From contig CM038215.1 in assembly GCA_021442155.1 (NCBI GenBank), positions 1,326,976 to 1,390,975 on the forward strand: a stretch of DNA of 64,000 bases, read 5' to 3'. The DNA is from Cymbidium sinense. Lineage: Eukaryota > Streptophyta > Magnoliopsida > Asparagales > Orchidaceae. The notes below the pieces were generated by a model. It made no database searches and was not told where the DNA came from. It saw only the letters and a list, made by a program, of their open reading frames with translations. Shown here piece by piece: positions 21,673 to 34,240 of the stretch (positions are counted from its first letter, which is position 1; each line of letters begins with the position of its first letter). Both the position numbers and the translations under genes were made by a program.

Positions 21673-24600
21673 AAAAAAAAACCAAAGACCTTAAACCCTA
21701 AACTAAAAAAAAAAACCTATACCTAAAATAAAAGTAAAATAAAGCTAAACCTACACTAAAATAAACTAAACTAAAATAAATAAAACCTAAACCTAAACCT
21801 AAACATAAACTATATAAAATAAAATAAACTTAAATTGAAACTAAAAAATAAAACCTAAAAATAAACCTCAAATAAAAACCTAAAACCTAAACCTAAAAAA
21901 ATAAAATAAAAACCGAAACCTAAACCTAAAAATAAAAAATAAAACCTAAACCTATAAAAATAAAATAAAAATAAAACTAAACTAAAAAATTTACATAAAC
22001 CTAAACATAAACCTAAAAAATAAACTAAAAAGAAAAACTTGAACTAAAATAAATAAACTTAAAATAAATAAACTAAACTAAATCAAAAAAGAAAATAAAC
22101 CTAAATAAATAAAATAAAATAAACTAAAATAAATAAAAAATAAACTAATAAACATAAGCCTACCAGTCTAATTAATATTAAAAAAAAGAACCCCAAATCC
22201 TAAACCCTAAACTCTAAACACTAAACCCTAAACCTACAACCTTAAACCCCAAACCCTAAACCCTAAACCCTAAAAAATCATAAACCATAAGTCCTAAATT
22301 TTAAATCCTAAAAAAAAACCTAACCCTAAACCCTAAACTCTAAACCCTAAACCATAAAACCCAACCCATAAACCCTAAACCCTAAACTCTAAAACCTAAC
22401 ACCCTAAACCCTAAACCCTAAACCCTAAACCCTAAACCCTAAACCTTAAACCCTAAAAACTTAAAAACCTAAACCTAAATCAAATGAAACCTAAAAATAA
22501 AATAAATAAAAAAAACCTAAACATAAATAAAATAAAAAAATAAATAAAATAGAAATCTAAATTAAAACATAAACCTAAACCTAAACTTAAACCTAAAAAT
22601 AAAATAAAATAAAATAAATTAAACTAAAATAAAATAAATAAAAACCTAAACTAAACTAAAAAATTGTAAACTTAAAAATAAAAAACCTAAATAAAATATA
22701 ACCCAAACGTAAAATACAAATAAAATAAAATAAAAGTAATATAAAATAAAAACTAAATAAAAACATAAACCTAAAAAATAAACATTAAAATAAAACCTAA
22801 AATAAATAAAAATAAAACAAAACTTTAAACTAAAAAAAAACCAAAACTTAAAATTAACATAATAAAATAAACCTAAATCTAAACTAAAATAGATTAAACT
22901 AAAATAAACTAAACTAAAATAAATAAAACTTAAACCTAAAATAAATGAAACCTAAACCCTAAATTAAGAAAAATAAAATAAACTAAAAATAAACATAAAC
23001 CTAAACTAAAAAAGAAAACCTAAAAATAAACCTAAAATAAAAACTTAAAACCTAAACCTAAAAAAATATAATAAAACCTAAAACCTAAACCTAAAAATTA
23101 AAAATAAAACATAAAACTAGAAAAAAATAATAAAATACTAATCTAATAAATAAACATAAACCTAAATCTAACCTTAAAAAATCGACTAAAATAAAATACC
23201 TTAGCTAAAATAAATACACCTAAAAAAATAAACTAAACTATATAAAAATAAAAAAACTTAAATAAAAATAAAAAAAATAAAATTAACTAAAATAAATAAA
23301 AAATAAACTAAATAAACTAAATAAACTAAATAAACATAAACTTACAGGTTCACTTAAATTTTTTTTAAAAAAAATCTAAACCCTAAACCCTAAACCTCTA
23401 ACCCTAAATCCTAAACCCTAAACCTTAAACCCTAAACCCTAACCCTACCCCTAAACTCGAAATACTAAACTTTAAAGCCTAAAACCATAAACCCTAAACC
23501 CTAAACCCTAACAACCATAACCCTAAACTAACCATATGCCCTAAGTTAAACCTAAACACTAAACCCTAAATCATAATAAAACCTAAAAATAAACCTTAAA
23601 TAAAAATTTAAAACTTAAACCTAAAAAAATAAAATAAAAACATAAACCTAAACCTAAAAATAAAAAATAAAACCGAAACCAAAAAAATAAAATAAAACTA
23701 AAACTAAACTAGAAATAAACATAAACCTAAACCTAAACATAAAAAAAAAAAATTAAAATAAAAAACTTAAACTAAAATTAATAAACTAAACTAAAAAAAT
23801 AAAAAATAAACATAAATAAAAATAAAATATAAAATAAACTAAAATAAATAAAAAATAAACTAAATAAACCTAAACCTACTAATTTACATAATTTCTTTTT
23901 TAAGAAAAAACCTTAAAAATTAAACCCTAAACCTTAAACACGAAATCCTGAACCCTAAACCCTAAACCCTAAACCCTACACCCTAAACCCTAACCCCTAA
24001 CCCAAACCCTAAACCCCAAACCCTAAACCCACCAGGCCCACAAGTAAACTCTAAAACTCCTAAACCCTAAACCATAAAAACCTAAACCCTAAAGCATAAA
24101 CCCTAAACCATAAACACTAAACCTTAACCCTAACCCCAAAACAAAATACCCAAAACCCTAAACCCTAAACCCTAAACCCTAAGCTCTAAACTAACCTTAA
24201 ACCCTAAAAACCCTAAAACCTAAAGCCTAAACCCTAAACCCTTACCACTAAAATAACATTAAACCCTAAGTTATCCCTAAACACTAATAAAATTTAAAAA
24301 TAAACCTCAAATTAAAACCTAAAACTTAAACCTAGAAAAATAAAATAATATCCTAAACCTAAACTTATAAATTAAAAATAAAACTAAAACATAATAAAAT
24401 AAAATAAAAAAACAAAACTAAAAAATAAACATAAATATAAACCTAAATCTAAACAAAAAAATAAACTAAAATAAAAAACCTAAACTAAAATAAATAAACC
24501 TAAAATAAATAAACTAAAAGTAAATAAACTAAAAAAGTAAACCTAAATAAAAATAAAAAATAAAATAAATTAAAATAAATAAAATAAATAAATAAAATAA

Positions 24601-26008
24601 ACCTAAAAATATCGGCTTACTTAATCATTTTTCTAAAAAAAATCCTAAACACAAACCATAAACCAACCCTAAACCCTAAACCTACAACCCTAAACCCCAA
24701 ACCCTAAACCCTAAACCCTAAACACTAAACTCTAAACTTTAAACCCTAAACCTACAACCTTAAACCCCAAACCCTAAACCATAAACTTAAAACCCTAAAC
24801 ACAAAACCCTAAAGCCTAAACTTTTAATAAAATAAATATAAAATAAAATAAAATAATCTTAACCTTAACCATAAATCCTAACCCTAAACCCTAAAATTAA
24901 CCCTAAACCTTAAACATACAACCCTAAACTAGAAACCCTAAACCCTATAGCCCTAAACCCTAAACCCAAAACCCTAAACCCTAAAACTTAAACCCTAAAA
25001 ACCTAAAAACCTAAACTTAAACTAAAAAAACTAAAAAATAAAATAAATAAATAACAATTAAGCTTAAATAAAATAAAATAAAAATAAAATAAAAACTTAA
25101 ACTAAAACTTAAACATAAAATTAAAAATAAAAAAACATAAAAAATAGAAACTAAATTAAAATAAAATAAATAAAAATTTAAAATAAACTAAAAAGTAAAA
25201 TAAACCTAAATAAAATATAACCTAAACATAAAATAAAAATAAAATAAACCTAAAATAAAATAAAATAAAATAAAACTAAATAAAAACAAAAGCTTAAAAA
25301 ATAAATCTAAAAATAAAACCTAGAAATAAATAAAAAGTAAAACCTAAACCCTAAACTAAAAAAAACTAAACCTAAATAAATAAAATAAAATAAAACTAAA
25401 CCATAAACTAAAAAAACCCTAAACATTAAATTAAAATAAACCTAAATCGAAACTAAAATAAACTAAACTAAAATAAATAAAACCTAAACTTAAACTTAAA
25501 CCCTAAACTATAAAAAATAAAAAATAAACCTAAACCAAAACTAAAAATAAAACCTAAAATAAGAACTTAAAACCTAATTGAAAAATAAAATGAAATACTA
25601 AACTTAAACCTAAAAATAAAAATAAAACCTGAACATAAAAAATAAAAAAATTTAATACTAATCTAAAAAACTAAAAATAAACCTAAATTTAAACCAAAAA
25701 ATAAAATAAAATAAAAAACCTAAACTAAAATAAATAAACTAAACTCAACAAAAATAAAAAAACCTAAATAAAAGTATAAAATAAAATAAAATAAAATAAA
25801 TAATAAATAAACCTAAACCTACTAGTTCACTTAAATATTTTTTTTAAAAGTCCTAAACCCTAAACGCTAAACCTACAACCCCAAATCGTAAACCATAAAT
25901 CATAAACCCTAAACCTTAAACCCTAAACTCGAAACCCTAAACCCAAAACCCTAAACCATAACCCCTAAACTAACCATAAACCCTAAGCTAACCTTAAACC
26001 CTAAACCC
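21673..26008. repeat. Telomere-like composite array, segment 6
   Basis: CCCTAAA-rich blocks lie at about 22190-22460, 23380-23560, 23910-24260, 24650-24800, 24870-25010 and 25850-26010, separated by G-poor blocks. The longest perfect telomere run I found is six CCCTAAA units at 22402-22443. Junction motifs occur near 22157, 23345, 23880, 24610 and 25815, with spacings of about 0.5-1.2 kb. I see no gene and no GRP fragment. Confidence 0.8.
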
Positions 26009-27240
26009 TAATGAAACCTAAAAATAAAACTCAAATAAAAACCTAAAACCTGAACCTTAAAAAAAAAATCTAAACCTAAACCTAAAAATAAAAAATAAAA
26101 CTAAACCTAAAAAATAAACATAAACTTAAATCTAAACCTAAAAAATAAACTAAAATTCTAAACCTAAACTTAAATAAATAAACCTAAAATAAATGAACTA
26201 AACTAAATAAAAATAAAAAATAAACCAAAATAAAAATAAAAATAAAATAAACTTAAATAGATAAAAAATAAACTGCATAAACTAAATAAACCTATCCCCA
26301 CAAGTTCACTTAAATTTATTAAAAAAAATCCTAAACCCTAAATCCTAAACCTGCAACCCTAAACCCTAAACCCTAACCTTAACCCTAAACCTGAAACCCT
26401 AAACCATAAACCTTAAAACCCTAAACCCTAAGCTCTAAACTAACCCTAACACTGAAAAACCCTAAATCCTAAGCTAACCTTAAACCCTAGGCCCTAAACC
26501 TTAATAAAACCTAAAAATAAAGCTCAAATAAAAACCTAAAACCTGAACCTTAAAAAAAAAAAATCTAAACCTAAACCTAAAAATAAAAAATAAAACTAAA
26601 CCTAAAAAATAAACATAAAATCTAACCTAAAAATAAACTAAAATTCTAAACCTAAATAAATAAACCTAAAATAAATGAACTAAACTAAATAAAAATAAAA
26701 AATAAACCAAAATAAAAATAAAAATAAAATAAACTTAAATAGATAAAAAATAAACTGCATAAACTAAATAAACCTATCCCCACAAGTTCACTTAAATTTA
26801 TTAAAAAAAATCCTAAACCCTAAATCCTAAACCTGCAACCCTAAACCCTAAACCCTAACCTTAACCTCCTAAACTCCATAAACCTTAAAACCCTAAACCC
26901 TAAGCTCTAAACTAACCCTCACACCCTAAATCCTAAGCTAACCACCCTACCCTAAAACCTAAAAATAAAGCTCAAATAAAAACCTAAAACTTAAACTTGA
27001 AAGAATAAAATAAAAACCTAACCCTAAAACTAAAAAGAAAAAATAAAACCTAATCCTAAATAATAAAATAAAAAATTATTATCGAAAAAATAAACATAAG
27101 CCTAATTCCAAACCAAAATTAACTAAAAATACCTAACTAAATAAATAAAATAAACTAAATTAAATAAAAATTAACATAAATAAAATAAATAAACAAAACT
27201 AAATAATCTAAAACCACCTATGGGTTTACTTAAATTCTAA
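26009..27240. repeat. Tandem ~450-490-bp repeats within the array
   Basis: The block starting TAATGAAACCTAAAAATAAA at 26009 is repeated almost unchanged at 26502 (offset 493) and again, more diverged, from about 26954 (offset 448). Each copy runs through ATGAACTAAACTAAATAAA, TAAACTGCATAAACTAAATA, CCCCACAAGTTCACTTAAAT and AATCCTAAACCTGCAACCC. The first two are nearly identical, so this duplication is recent relative to the rest of the array. Confidence 0.8.
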
Positions 27241-28480
27241 GAAAACCCTAAACCTCTTGAACCCTAAATCCTAAACCCTAACTCCCACAACTTCCATAAA
27301 TCCTAAATCCTCCTAAACTGTCCCTAAACACCTAAACCTAAACCTCCCAAATCCTAAACACCTAAACTCCACACTCTCTCTCCCTAAACTAACTTTTAAA
27401 ACTAACCCTGTAACCTAAACCCAAAAACCTAAACCCTAAACCTAAACCTCCCTAAACCCTCCTAAATAACCCTAAAGCCTAAACCAAACCTCCATCCCTA
27501 AACCTAAACCCTAAACCCTAAACCCTAACTAACCCTAAACTAAAACCTAAAAGCTAATCCTAAACTATATAAAACCTAAAAATAAAATAAAATAAATAAC
27601 TAAACCTAAATCTAAATAAATAAAAAATTAGAAAAAACCTTAAAATAAACTAAAAACTAAGCATAAAATAAAAATAAAATCAACACAAAATAAAATAAAA
27701 TAAAAACTAAATAAAACCTAAATTTAAAAATAAAACTAAAAATTAAATAAAAAATAAAACTTAAACCCTAAACAAAAAAAATAAACATAAAATAAATAAA
27801 ATTAAATAAACTAGAACCAAAACTAAAATAAACTAAACTAAAATATATATAACCTAAAACAAAACCTAAAATAAACTAAACCTAAACCTAAACATAAACT
27901 AAGTAAAATAAAATAAACTAAAAATAAATTGAAACCTATAAAAAAAAAAAACCTAAAAATGAACCTAAATTAAAAACCTAAACCTAAAACTAAAATAAAA
28001 AACTAAACCTAAACCTAAAAATAAAAAATAAAACCTAAACATCAAGAATAAAATAAAAAAAAAACTCAACTAAAAAATAAACCAAAACCTAAACTTAAAC
28101 CTAAAAAATAAAAGAAAATAAAGAACTTAAATTAAATAAATAAACCTAAAATAAATAAACTAAACTAAATAAAAATAAAAAATAAACCTAAATAAAAATA
28201 AAAAATAAACTAAATATACTAAATAAACCTAAACCTACCGATTTAGTTAATTTAAAAAACAAAACATTAAACCCTAAACCCTAAACCTTAAACCCTAACC
28301 CTAAGCCCTAAACCCTAAAAGCATAAACCCTACTACCCAAAACCCTAAACCCTAAACCCTAACCCTAAACCCTAAACCCTATACCGCAAACCCTAATCCT
28401 AAACCTAAAGTAACTACATAAATTAAACAATATACCTAAACCCTAAAATGTAATAAACCTAAACCTAAATCTAAACCTTA
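27241..28480. repeat. Telomere-like composite array, segment 7
   Basis: About 27241-27540 is CCCTAAA-like with unusual CCTCC and CTCTCTCTCCC insertions. 27540-28235 is G-poor sequence, the junction motif lies near 28240 (CGATTTAGTTAATTT), and 28260-28400 is CCCTAAA-rich. It ends with the GTAACTACATAAATTAAA flank that precedes GRP modules. I see no gene. Confidence 0.75.
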
Positions 28481-28953
28481 AGAATAGGTAGAACCTTCAT
28501 AGCAGGAACATCACCGTCCACTAGGCTCAGTCTAGATTTGGTGGTGGAGGTTTAGCAGGAGATGGGCATTATCACAGTGGTGATGGGGGATCTAGAGGTG
28601 TTAGTGGATATGGATGTAGTGGTCAGAGCAGTGGTGGTCATGGAGGCGGGAGGAGCGATGGAGGATATCCGTGGTGGTGGTGGAGGGAGAGGTCAAGGAT
28701 ATGGTGGTAGAGGTCGAGAGGCCATGGTGGTTGTGATGGGAATTGGAGAAACTGAAGAACGATCGATCTAATCTTTTGCTTATGGAATTGCATCTTTATA
28801 GTAGAGATAGTTCTAGTTATCTACGGTTTCTAATTTGCTCTATGTGTGCTCATTTTATATCTATGTCATCACTTGTGTCTTAGAAAACTTAGCGTGTTAC
28901 TTGGTTGATGAAATCAAAAGGAAGAAATGTTGAATCTAAATTTATTCTATATT
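28481..28953 (+). pseudogene. GRP fragment 4: glycine-rich RNA-binding protein 3' end
   Basis: Starts with the decayed NLDGRNITVNQAQS block (AGGAACATCACCGTCCACTA), followed by GGGG, SRGVSGYGCSGQSSGGHGG and GGGRGQGYGGRG-like sequence, split between two frames. The end NWRN-stop survives as GGAGAAACTGAAGAACGATC. The 3' UTR (TTCTAGTTATCTACGG, GCGTGTTACTTGGTTGATG) and the final A-run are intact. The 5' and 3' flanks are those of the other GRP modules. Confidence 0.75.
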
Positions 28954-30576
28954 AAAAAAAATAAGAATCCTAAACCCTAAAGTAAAACCAAAAACCTAAA
29001 CTAAAAGAAACCTAAACCTAAAATAAAAATAAAATAAACCTAAACATACACTAAAAAAGACTAAACTAAAATAAATAAAACCTAAACCTAAACCTAAAAT
29101 AAACTAAACCTAAACCTAGACCTAAACTAGATAAAATAAAATAAACTAAAAATAACCATAAAGCTAAACTAAAAAATAAAACCTAAAAATAAACCTAAAG
29201 TAGAAACTTAAAACCAAAAAAATAAAAAAATTAAAATAAAAACCTAAACTAAATCCTTAAAATATAAAATTAAACCTAAACCAAAAAATAAAATAAAAAG
29301 ATAATTAAACTAAAAAATAAACATAAACCAAAACCTAAACCTAAAAAATAAACTAAAATATAAAACCTAAACTAAAATATATAAACCTTAAATAAATAAA
29401 CTAAACTAAATGAAAATAAAAAAAAACTCAATAAAAATAAAAAATAAAATAAACTAAAATAAATATTTGATAAACTAAATAAGCTAAATAAACCTAAACT
29501 TACCTGTTTACATAATTTTCTTTTAAAAAAATACTAAACCCTAAAACCCTAAAACCCTAAACCCTAAACCCAAAAACAGTAAACCCTACACTAAACCTAA
29601 ACCCAATCCCCTAAATCTTATCATTAAAGCCTAAACACTAAACACTAAACCATAAACCCTAAAACTAAAACTAAACCTAAACATAGAAATAAAATAAAAA
29701 ATTTTTAAAACTAAATTAAAATAAAATAATTAAAATCCTAAACTAAATAAATAAAATAAAACATAAATAAAATAAAACTATGGGAAAATAAATAAAATAA
29801 AATAAAATAAAATAAAACCTAAAATAAAAATAAATCTAAAATAATAAATAAAATTAAAAATTAAACCTAAAATAAACTAAAATAAAAACCTAAAACCTAA
29901 AATAAATATAAAATAAATAAATAAATAAAATAAACTAAAATAAACTAAAAATAAATAAATAAAATAAACAAAACAAAATAAACATAAAATAAAATAAAAT
30001 AAATAAACCTAAACCTAAAATATAAAATAAAATGCAAACCTAAAAATAACTAAAACCTAAACCTAAAAAATAAATTGAAATAAAATACCTAAATTAAAAT
30101 AAATAAACTTAAAATAATTATGCTAAACTAAATAAAAATAAAACCTAAATAAACATAAAATAAAAAATAAACCAAAATAAATAAAAAATAAACTATATAA
30201 ATATAAATCTACCTATTGATTTAATTTAAAAATAAAAAACTCACAAAACCTAAATCCTAAACCCTAAACCCTAAACCCCAAACCCTAAACCCCAAACTAA
30301 CCTCACTAAACCCTTACCATAAAAACCTAAACCTAAAACTTAAACATTAAACCTAACACAAACCTTCCATAATCCTAAACCCTAAACCCTAAAAACATAT
30401 ACCCTAAAACCCTAAACCTTAGACCCTAAACTCTAAAACTTAAACCCTAAATCTAAACCCTAACCCTAAGCCCTAAACCCTAAACCCCAAACTCTAAAAA
30501 TAAACCTAAAGTAACTAAATATACATAAAAAATAAACCTAAACCCTAAAATCTACCTAAACCTAAATCTAAACCCT
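28954..30576. repeat. Telomere-like composite array, segment 8
   Basis: G-poor block to 29500, junction motif near 29505 (CTGTTTACATAATTTTC), a CCCTAAA block to about 29660, another G-poor block to 30210, junction variant near 30215 (ATTGATTTAATTT), CCCTAAA-rich DNA to 30500, then the conserved GRP 5' flank. No gene. Confidence 0.78.
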
Positions 30577-31043
30577 AAGAATGGGCAAATCCTTGATAAT
30601 AGGAACATCACTATCAACTAGGCTGAGTCTAGATATGGCGGTGGAGGTGAAGGCATAGGCGGCAGTTATCACAATGGTGGTGGGGGATCTAGAGGTGCTG
30701 GTGAATATGGAGGTGGTGGTCGAGCAGTTCTGTACTTCGTTCAGTTACGTATTGCTAGGTTACAACCATGGTGGTGATGAAGGGATGATATGATGGTGGA
30801 TCACTACTCACGAGGTGGGATATTCGATGGAATTGGAGAAATTGAAGAACAGTCGATCCAATCTGTTGCTTATGGAACTATGTCTTTATAGTAGAGATGG
30901 TTCTAGTTATCTAGGGTTTTTAATTTCCTCTATGTGTGCTCATTTTTTATCCATGTCGTCGCTTGTGTCTTAGAAAACTTAGTGTGTTACTTGGTTGATG
31001 AAATTGAAAAGAAGAAATGTTCAATCAAAATTTGCTCTCAGTT
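30577..31043 (+). pseudogene. GRP fragment 5, interrupted by adapter-like sequence
   Basis: It begins like copy 6 (AAGAATGGGC, GGAACATCACTATCAAC, GGCTGAGTCTAGAT), and the Gly-rich tail is readable to GGTGGTCGAGCAG. About 30 bases that should encode SGGYGGRRSDR are then replaced by the adapter-like sequence at 30731-30756, and the GRP sequence resumes at GGTTACAACCATGG. The second half is also shortened (RGRDWG lost), but EQS-type 3' UTR sequence, TTCTAGTTATCTAGGG and the A-run remain. The break inside the module should not be read as biology. Confidence 0.75.
30731..30756 (+). other. Probable Oxford Nanopore adapter in the assembly
   Basis: These 26 bases, starting TGTACTTCGTTC and ending ACGTATTGCT, match the top strand of the nanopore ligation adapter as I remember it. 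They have no counterpart in the five other GRP copies, which are colinear on both sides. The base composition (all four bases, no CCTAAA words) is foreign to the array. I take it as an untrimmed adapter or chimeric-read join. Confidence 0.9.
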
Positions 31044-33790
31044 AAAAAAAAAACTAAAAGCCTTAAACCCTAAACTAAAACCAGAACCCTAGACCTAAAA
31101 CCTAATCCCAAAACCATACACCCTAAACCCAAAAACCTAAACCCTTAACCATAAACCCTAAACCCTAAAACCTAAACCTAAACTAAATAAAACCTAAAAA
31201 TGAAATAAGTAAAAAAACCTAAAACAAAATAAAATAATAAAATAAAATAAAATAAAAACCTAAACTAAAACATAAACTTAACCCTAAACCTAAAAATAAA
31301 TAAAAACTAAACTAAAATAAAATAAATAAAAACTAAAACAAAACTAAAAAAATTAAAAACCTAAATAAAATAAAAAAAATAAAAATAAAATAAACATAAA
31401 ATCATATAAAATAAAAATTTTAAAAAAAAAACCTAAACCTGAAAAATAAAACTTAAACCCTAAAATAAAAATAAATTTAACTTAAACATAAACTAAAATA
31501 AACTAAACTATAAATAAACTAAACTAAAATAAATAAAATCTAAACCTAATCCTAAAATAAAGTAAACCTAAACCTAAATAAAAACCAAGATAAAATAAAA
31601 TGAACTAAAAATAAACCATAACATAAACTAAATAATAAAGCCTAAAAATAATCCTAAAATAAAAACCTAAAACCTAAACCTAAGAAAATAAAATAAAAAT
31701 CTAAACCTAATTGGAAAAAATAAAAAATAAAACCTAAACCTGAAAAATAAATTAAAAATAAAACAAAATTAAAAAAATAAACCTAAACCTAAACCTAAAC
31801 CTAAAAAGTAAAATAAAAAAAAAACTAAACTAAAATAAATAAACCTAAAATAAATTAACTAAACTAAATAAAAAAAAAACCTAAATAAAATAAACTAAAA
31901 TAAATAACTAAATAAACCTAAACCTAGGTTTACTAATTTTAAAATTTTAAAAAAATTTAAAAAAAAAACTTAAACCCTAAACCTTAAACCATAAAAACAC
32001 AAACTACTAAACAACCCAAACCACTTAAGCTAAACCCTGAGGCGTGAGCCCTACCATAACCTAAACCTAAACCCTACCCTAAACCTCTATACCCTACCCT
32101 ACCTACACTAAAAACCCACACCTTAAACCCCAACCCAACCCAAACCTGCTAAACTAAACTAAATAAAACCTAAAAATAAAATAAATAAAACTAACAAAAT
32201 AAAATACAAACCTAAAATAAAACCTAAACCTAAACCTAAACTTGAATCGAAACTTAAAAATAAAAAATAAAGAAATAAAAACCTAAACTAAACTAAAAAA
32301 TAAAAAACATAAATAAAATATAATTTAAACCTAAAATAAAAATAAAATAAACATAAAATAAAATAAAATAATTAAATAAACCTAAACCTAAAATAAACTA
32401 AATTGGTATAAATAAACTAAAACAAATAAAATCTAAACCTAAACCTAAAATCAAATATTTAAAAATTAACCTAAACCTAAACTAAAATAAACCCTAAAAT
32501 ATAAATAAAACCTAAAACCTAAACAAAAAAATAAAACTAAACCTAAAAAATAAAAACCCTAAATAAAAAAAAACTAAACTTAAAAATAAATTAAAATAAA
32601 AAACCTAAAATAAAATAAGTAAACCAAACTAAAATAAACAATTAAATAATAATAAACTATATACATAAAATAAACTAAAACTAAACCTTGGGTTGTTTGT
32701 GTTTTGAAAAACTCTAAACCCTAAACTTATAACCTGACCTAAACCTAATCCAAACCTACCCCCAAAATCTATGACCTTAGGCCCTAGGCTCCTAAACTCT
32801 AAAATCCTACCACACTAAACCATTATCTTACCTGGTGACCACTACCACTGACTCTATAAAAACCACAAACCCTAAATTATGGACTCAGTAACCCTGCCTA
32901 AACCCTAAATCTAAACCACTGAGCTTACCCTAAACCCTAAACTAAATAAAACTTAAAATTAAAATAAATAAATAAACCTAAACCTAAATAAAATTTAATA
33001 AAATATAAACCTAAAGTATAACCTAAACCTAAACGTAAACCTTGAGCCTAAAAAATAAACTTAAACTAAAATAAAATTAAATAAAATCCTAAGCCTAAAA
33101 AATAAACCTAAAATAAATAATAAATAAAACCCAAAAAAAAACATATCCTAATAAAAAATAAAATAAACAAAATAAAATAAACCTAAAACTAAATAAATAA
33201 AAACCTAAAAAAATAAAATAAACTAAACCTAAACCTAAACCTAAATTAAATAAAATAAAATAAACTAAAAATAAACCTAAATCTAAATGCAAAAATTAAA
33301 CCTAAAATGAAACCTAAAATAAAATCTAAAACCAAACCTAAAAAATAAAATAAAATAAAAATAAAACTCAACTAAAAAAAAAACCTAAAACTAAACTTAA
33401 ACTTAAAATATAAACTAAAATAGAAAACCTAAATTAAAATAAATGAACATAAAATAAATAAACTAAACTAAATTAAAATGGAAAAAAACCATAAATAAAA
33501 ATAGAAAATAAAGTAAACTAAAATAAATAAAAAATAAACTAAATAAACCTAAACCTATTGGTTTACTTAATTTAAAAAATAAAAACTACAAACCATAAGT
33601 CCTAAACCCTAAACCCTGAACCTATAACCCTAAACCTACAGCACTAAACCCTAAACATTAAAAAACCCTAAACCTTAAACCCTAACATTAAACCCTAAAC
33701 CCTAAACCCCAAACCATTAAGCTAAACCTAAAGTAACTAAATTAATTAAAAAATAAACCTAAACCCTAAAGCATAATAAACCTAAACCCT
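31044..33790. repeat. Telomere-like composite array, segment 9
   Basis: CCCTAAA-like blocks at about 31060-31160, 31975-32160, 32700-32960 and 33590-33725 alternate with G-poor blocks. Junction motifs lie near 31925 (GGTTTACTAATTTT) and 33558 (TGGTTTACTTAATTT). The block 32700-32960 has words foreign to the rest, such as CCTGGTGACC and CACTGAGC. The minus-strand frame at 33095-33292 is a Leu/Phe/Tyr artefact of low complexity. No gene. Confidence 0.75.
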
Positions 33791-34240
33791 AAGAATGGGC
33801 AGAACCTTGATGGAAGGAACATCACCGTCAACCAGGCTTAGTCTAGATCTAGCAGTTGAGGTGAAGGTAGAGGTGGCAGTTATCATAGTTATCGTGGGGG
33901 ATCTGGAGGTGTTGGTGGATATGGAGGTGGTGGTTGGAGCAGTGGTGGTTATAGAAGTAGGGGGAGCGACGGAGGTCAAAATTGTGGTGGTGGCAGAGGG
34001 AGAGATTGGGGAAATGATGGTGGGATCTACTACTCGAGAGGTCAGGGTGGTTCTAATGGGAATTGGAGAAACTGAAGAACAACTGATCCGATCTGCTACT
34101 TATGGAACTATGTCTTTACAATAGAGATGGTTCTAGTTATCTAGGGTTTTGATTTACTCTATATGTGCTAATTTTTTATCTATGTTGTCGCTCGTGTCTT
34201 AACAAAAAAAGGTTGAATTTGAATTTTATCTCTGTGAAAA
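33791..34240 (+). pseudogene. GRP fragment 6, clearest RRM end
   Basis: Reading from 33791 in one frame gives KNGQNLDGRNITVNQA, stop (CAG to TAG), SRSSS, stop, then GEGRGGSYHSY, GGVGGYGGGGWSSGGY, GRGRDWGNDGG, YYSRGQGGSNGNWRN and the natural stop, with no frameshift. The NLDGRNITVNQAQSR block is the fourth beta strand of a plant GRP7/8-type RRM and identifies the parent gene. The 3' UTR has lost ~35 bases around the GTGTGTTACTTGG box. Two internal stops make it a pseudogene. Confidence 0.85.
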
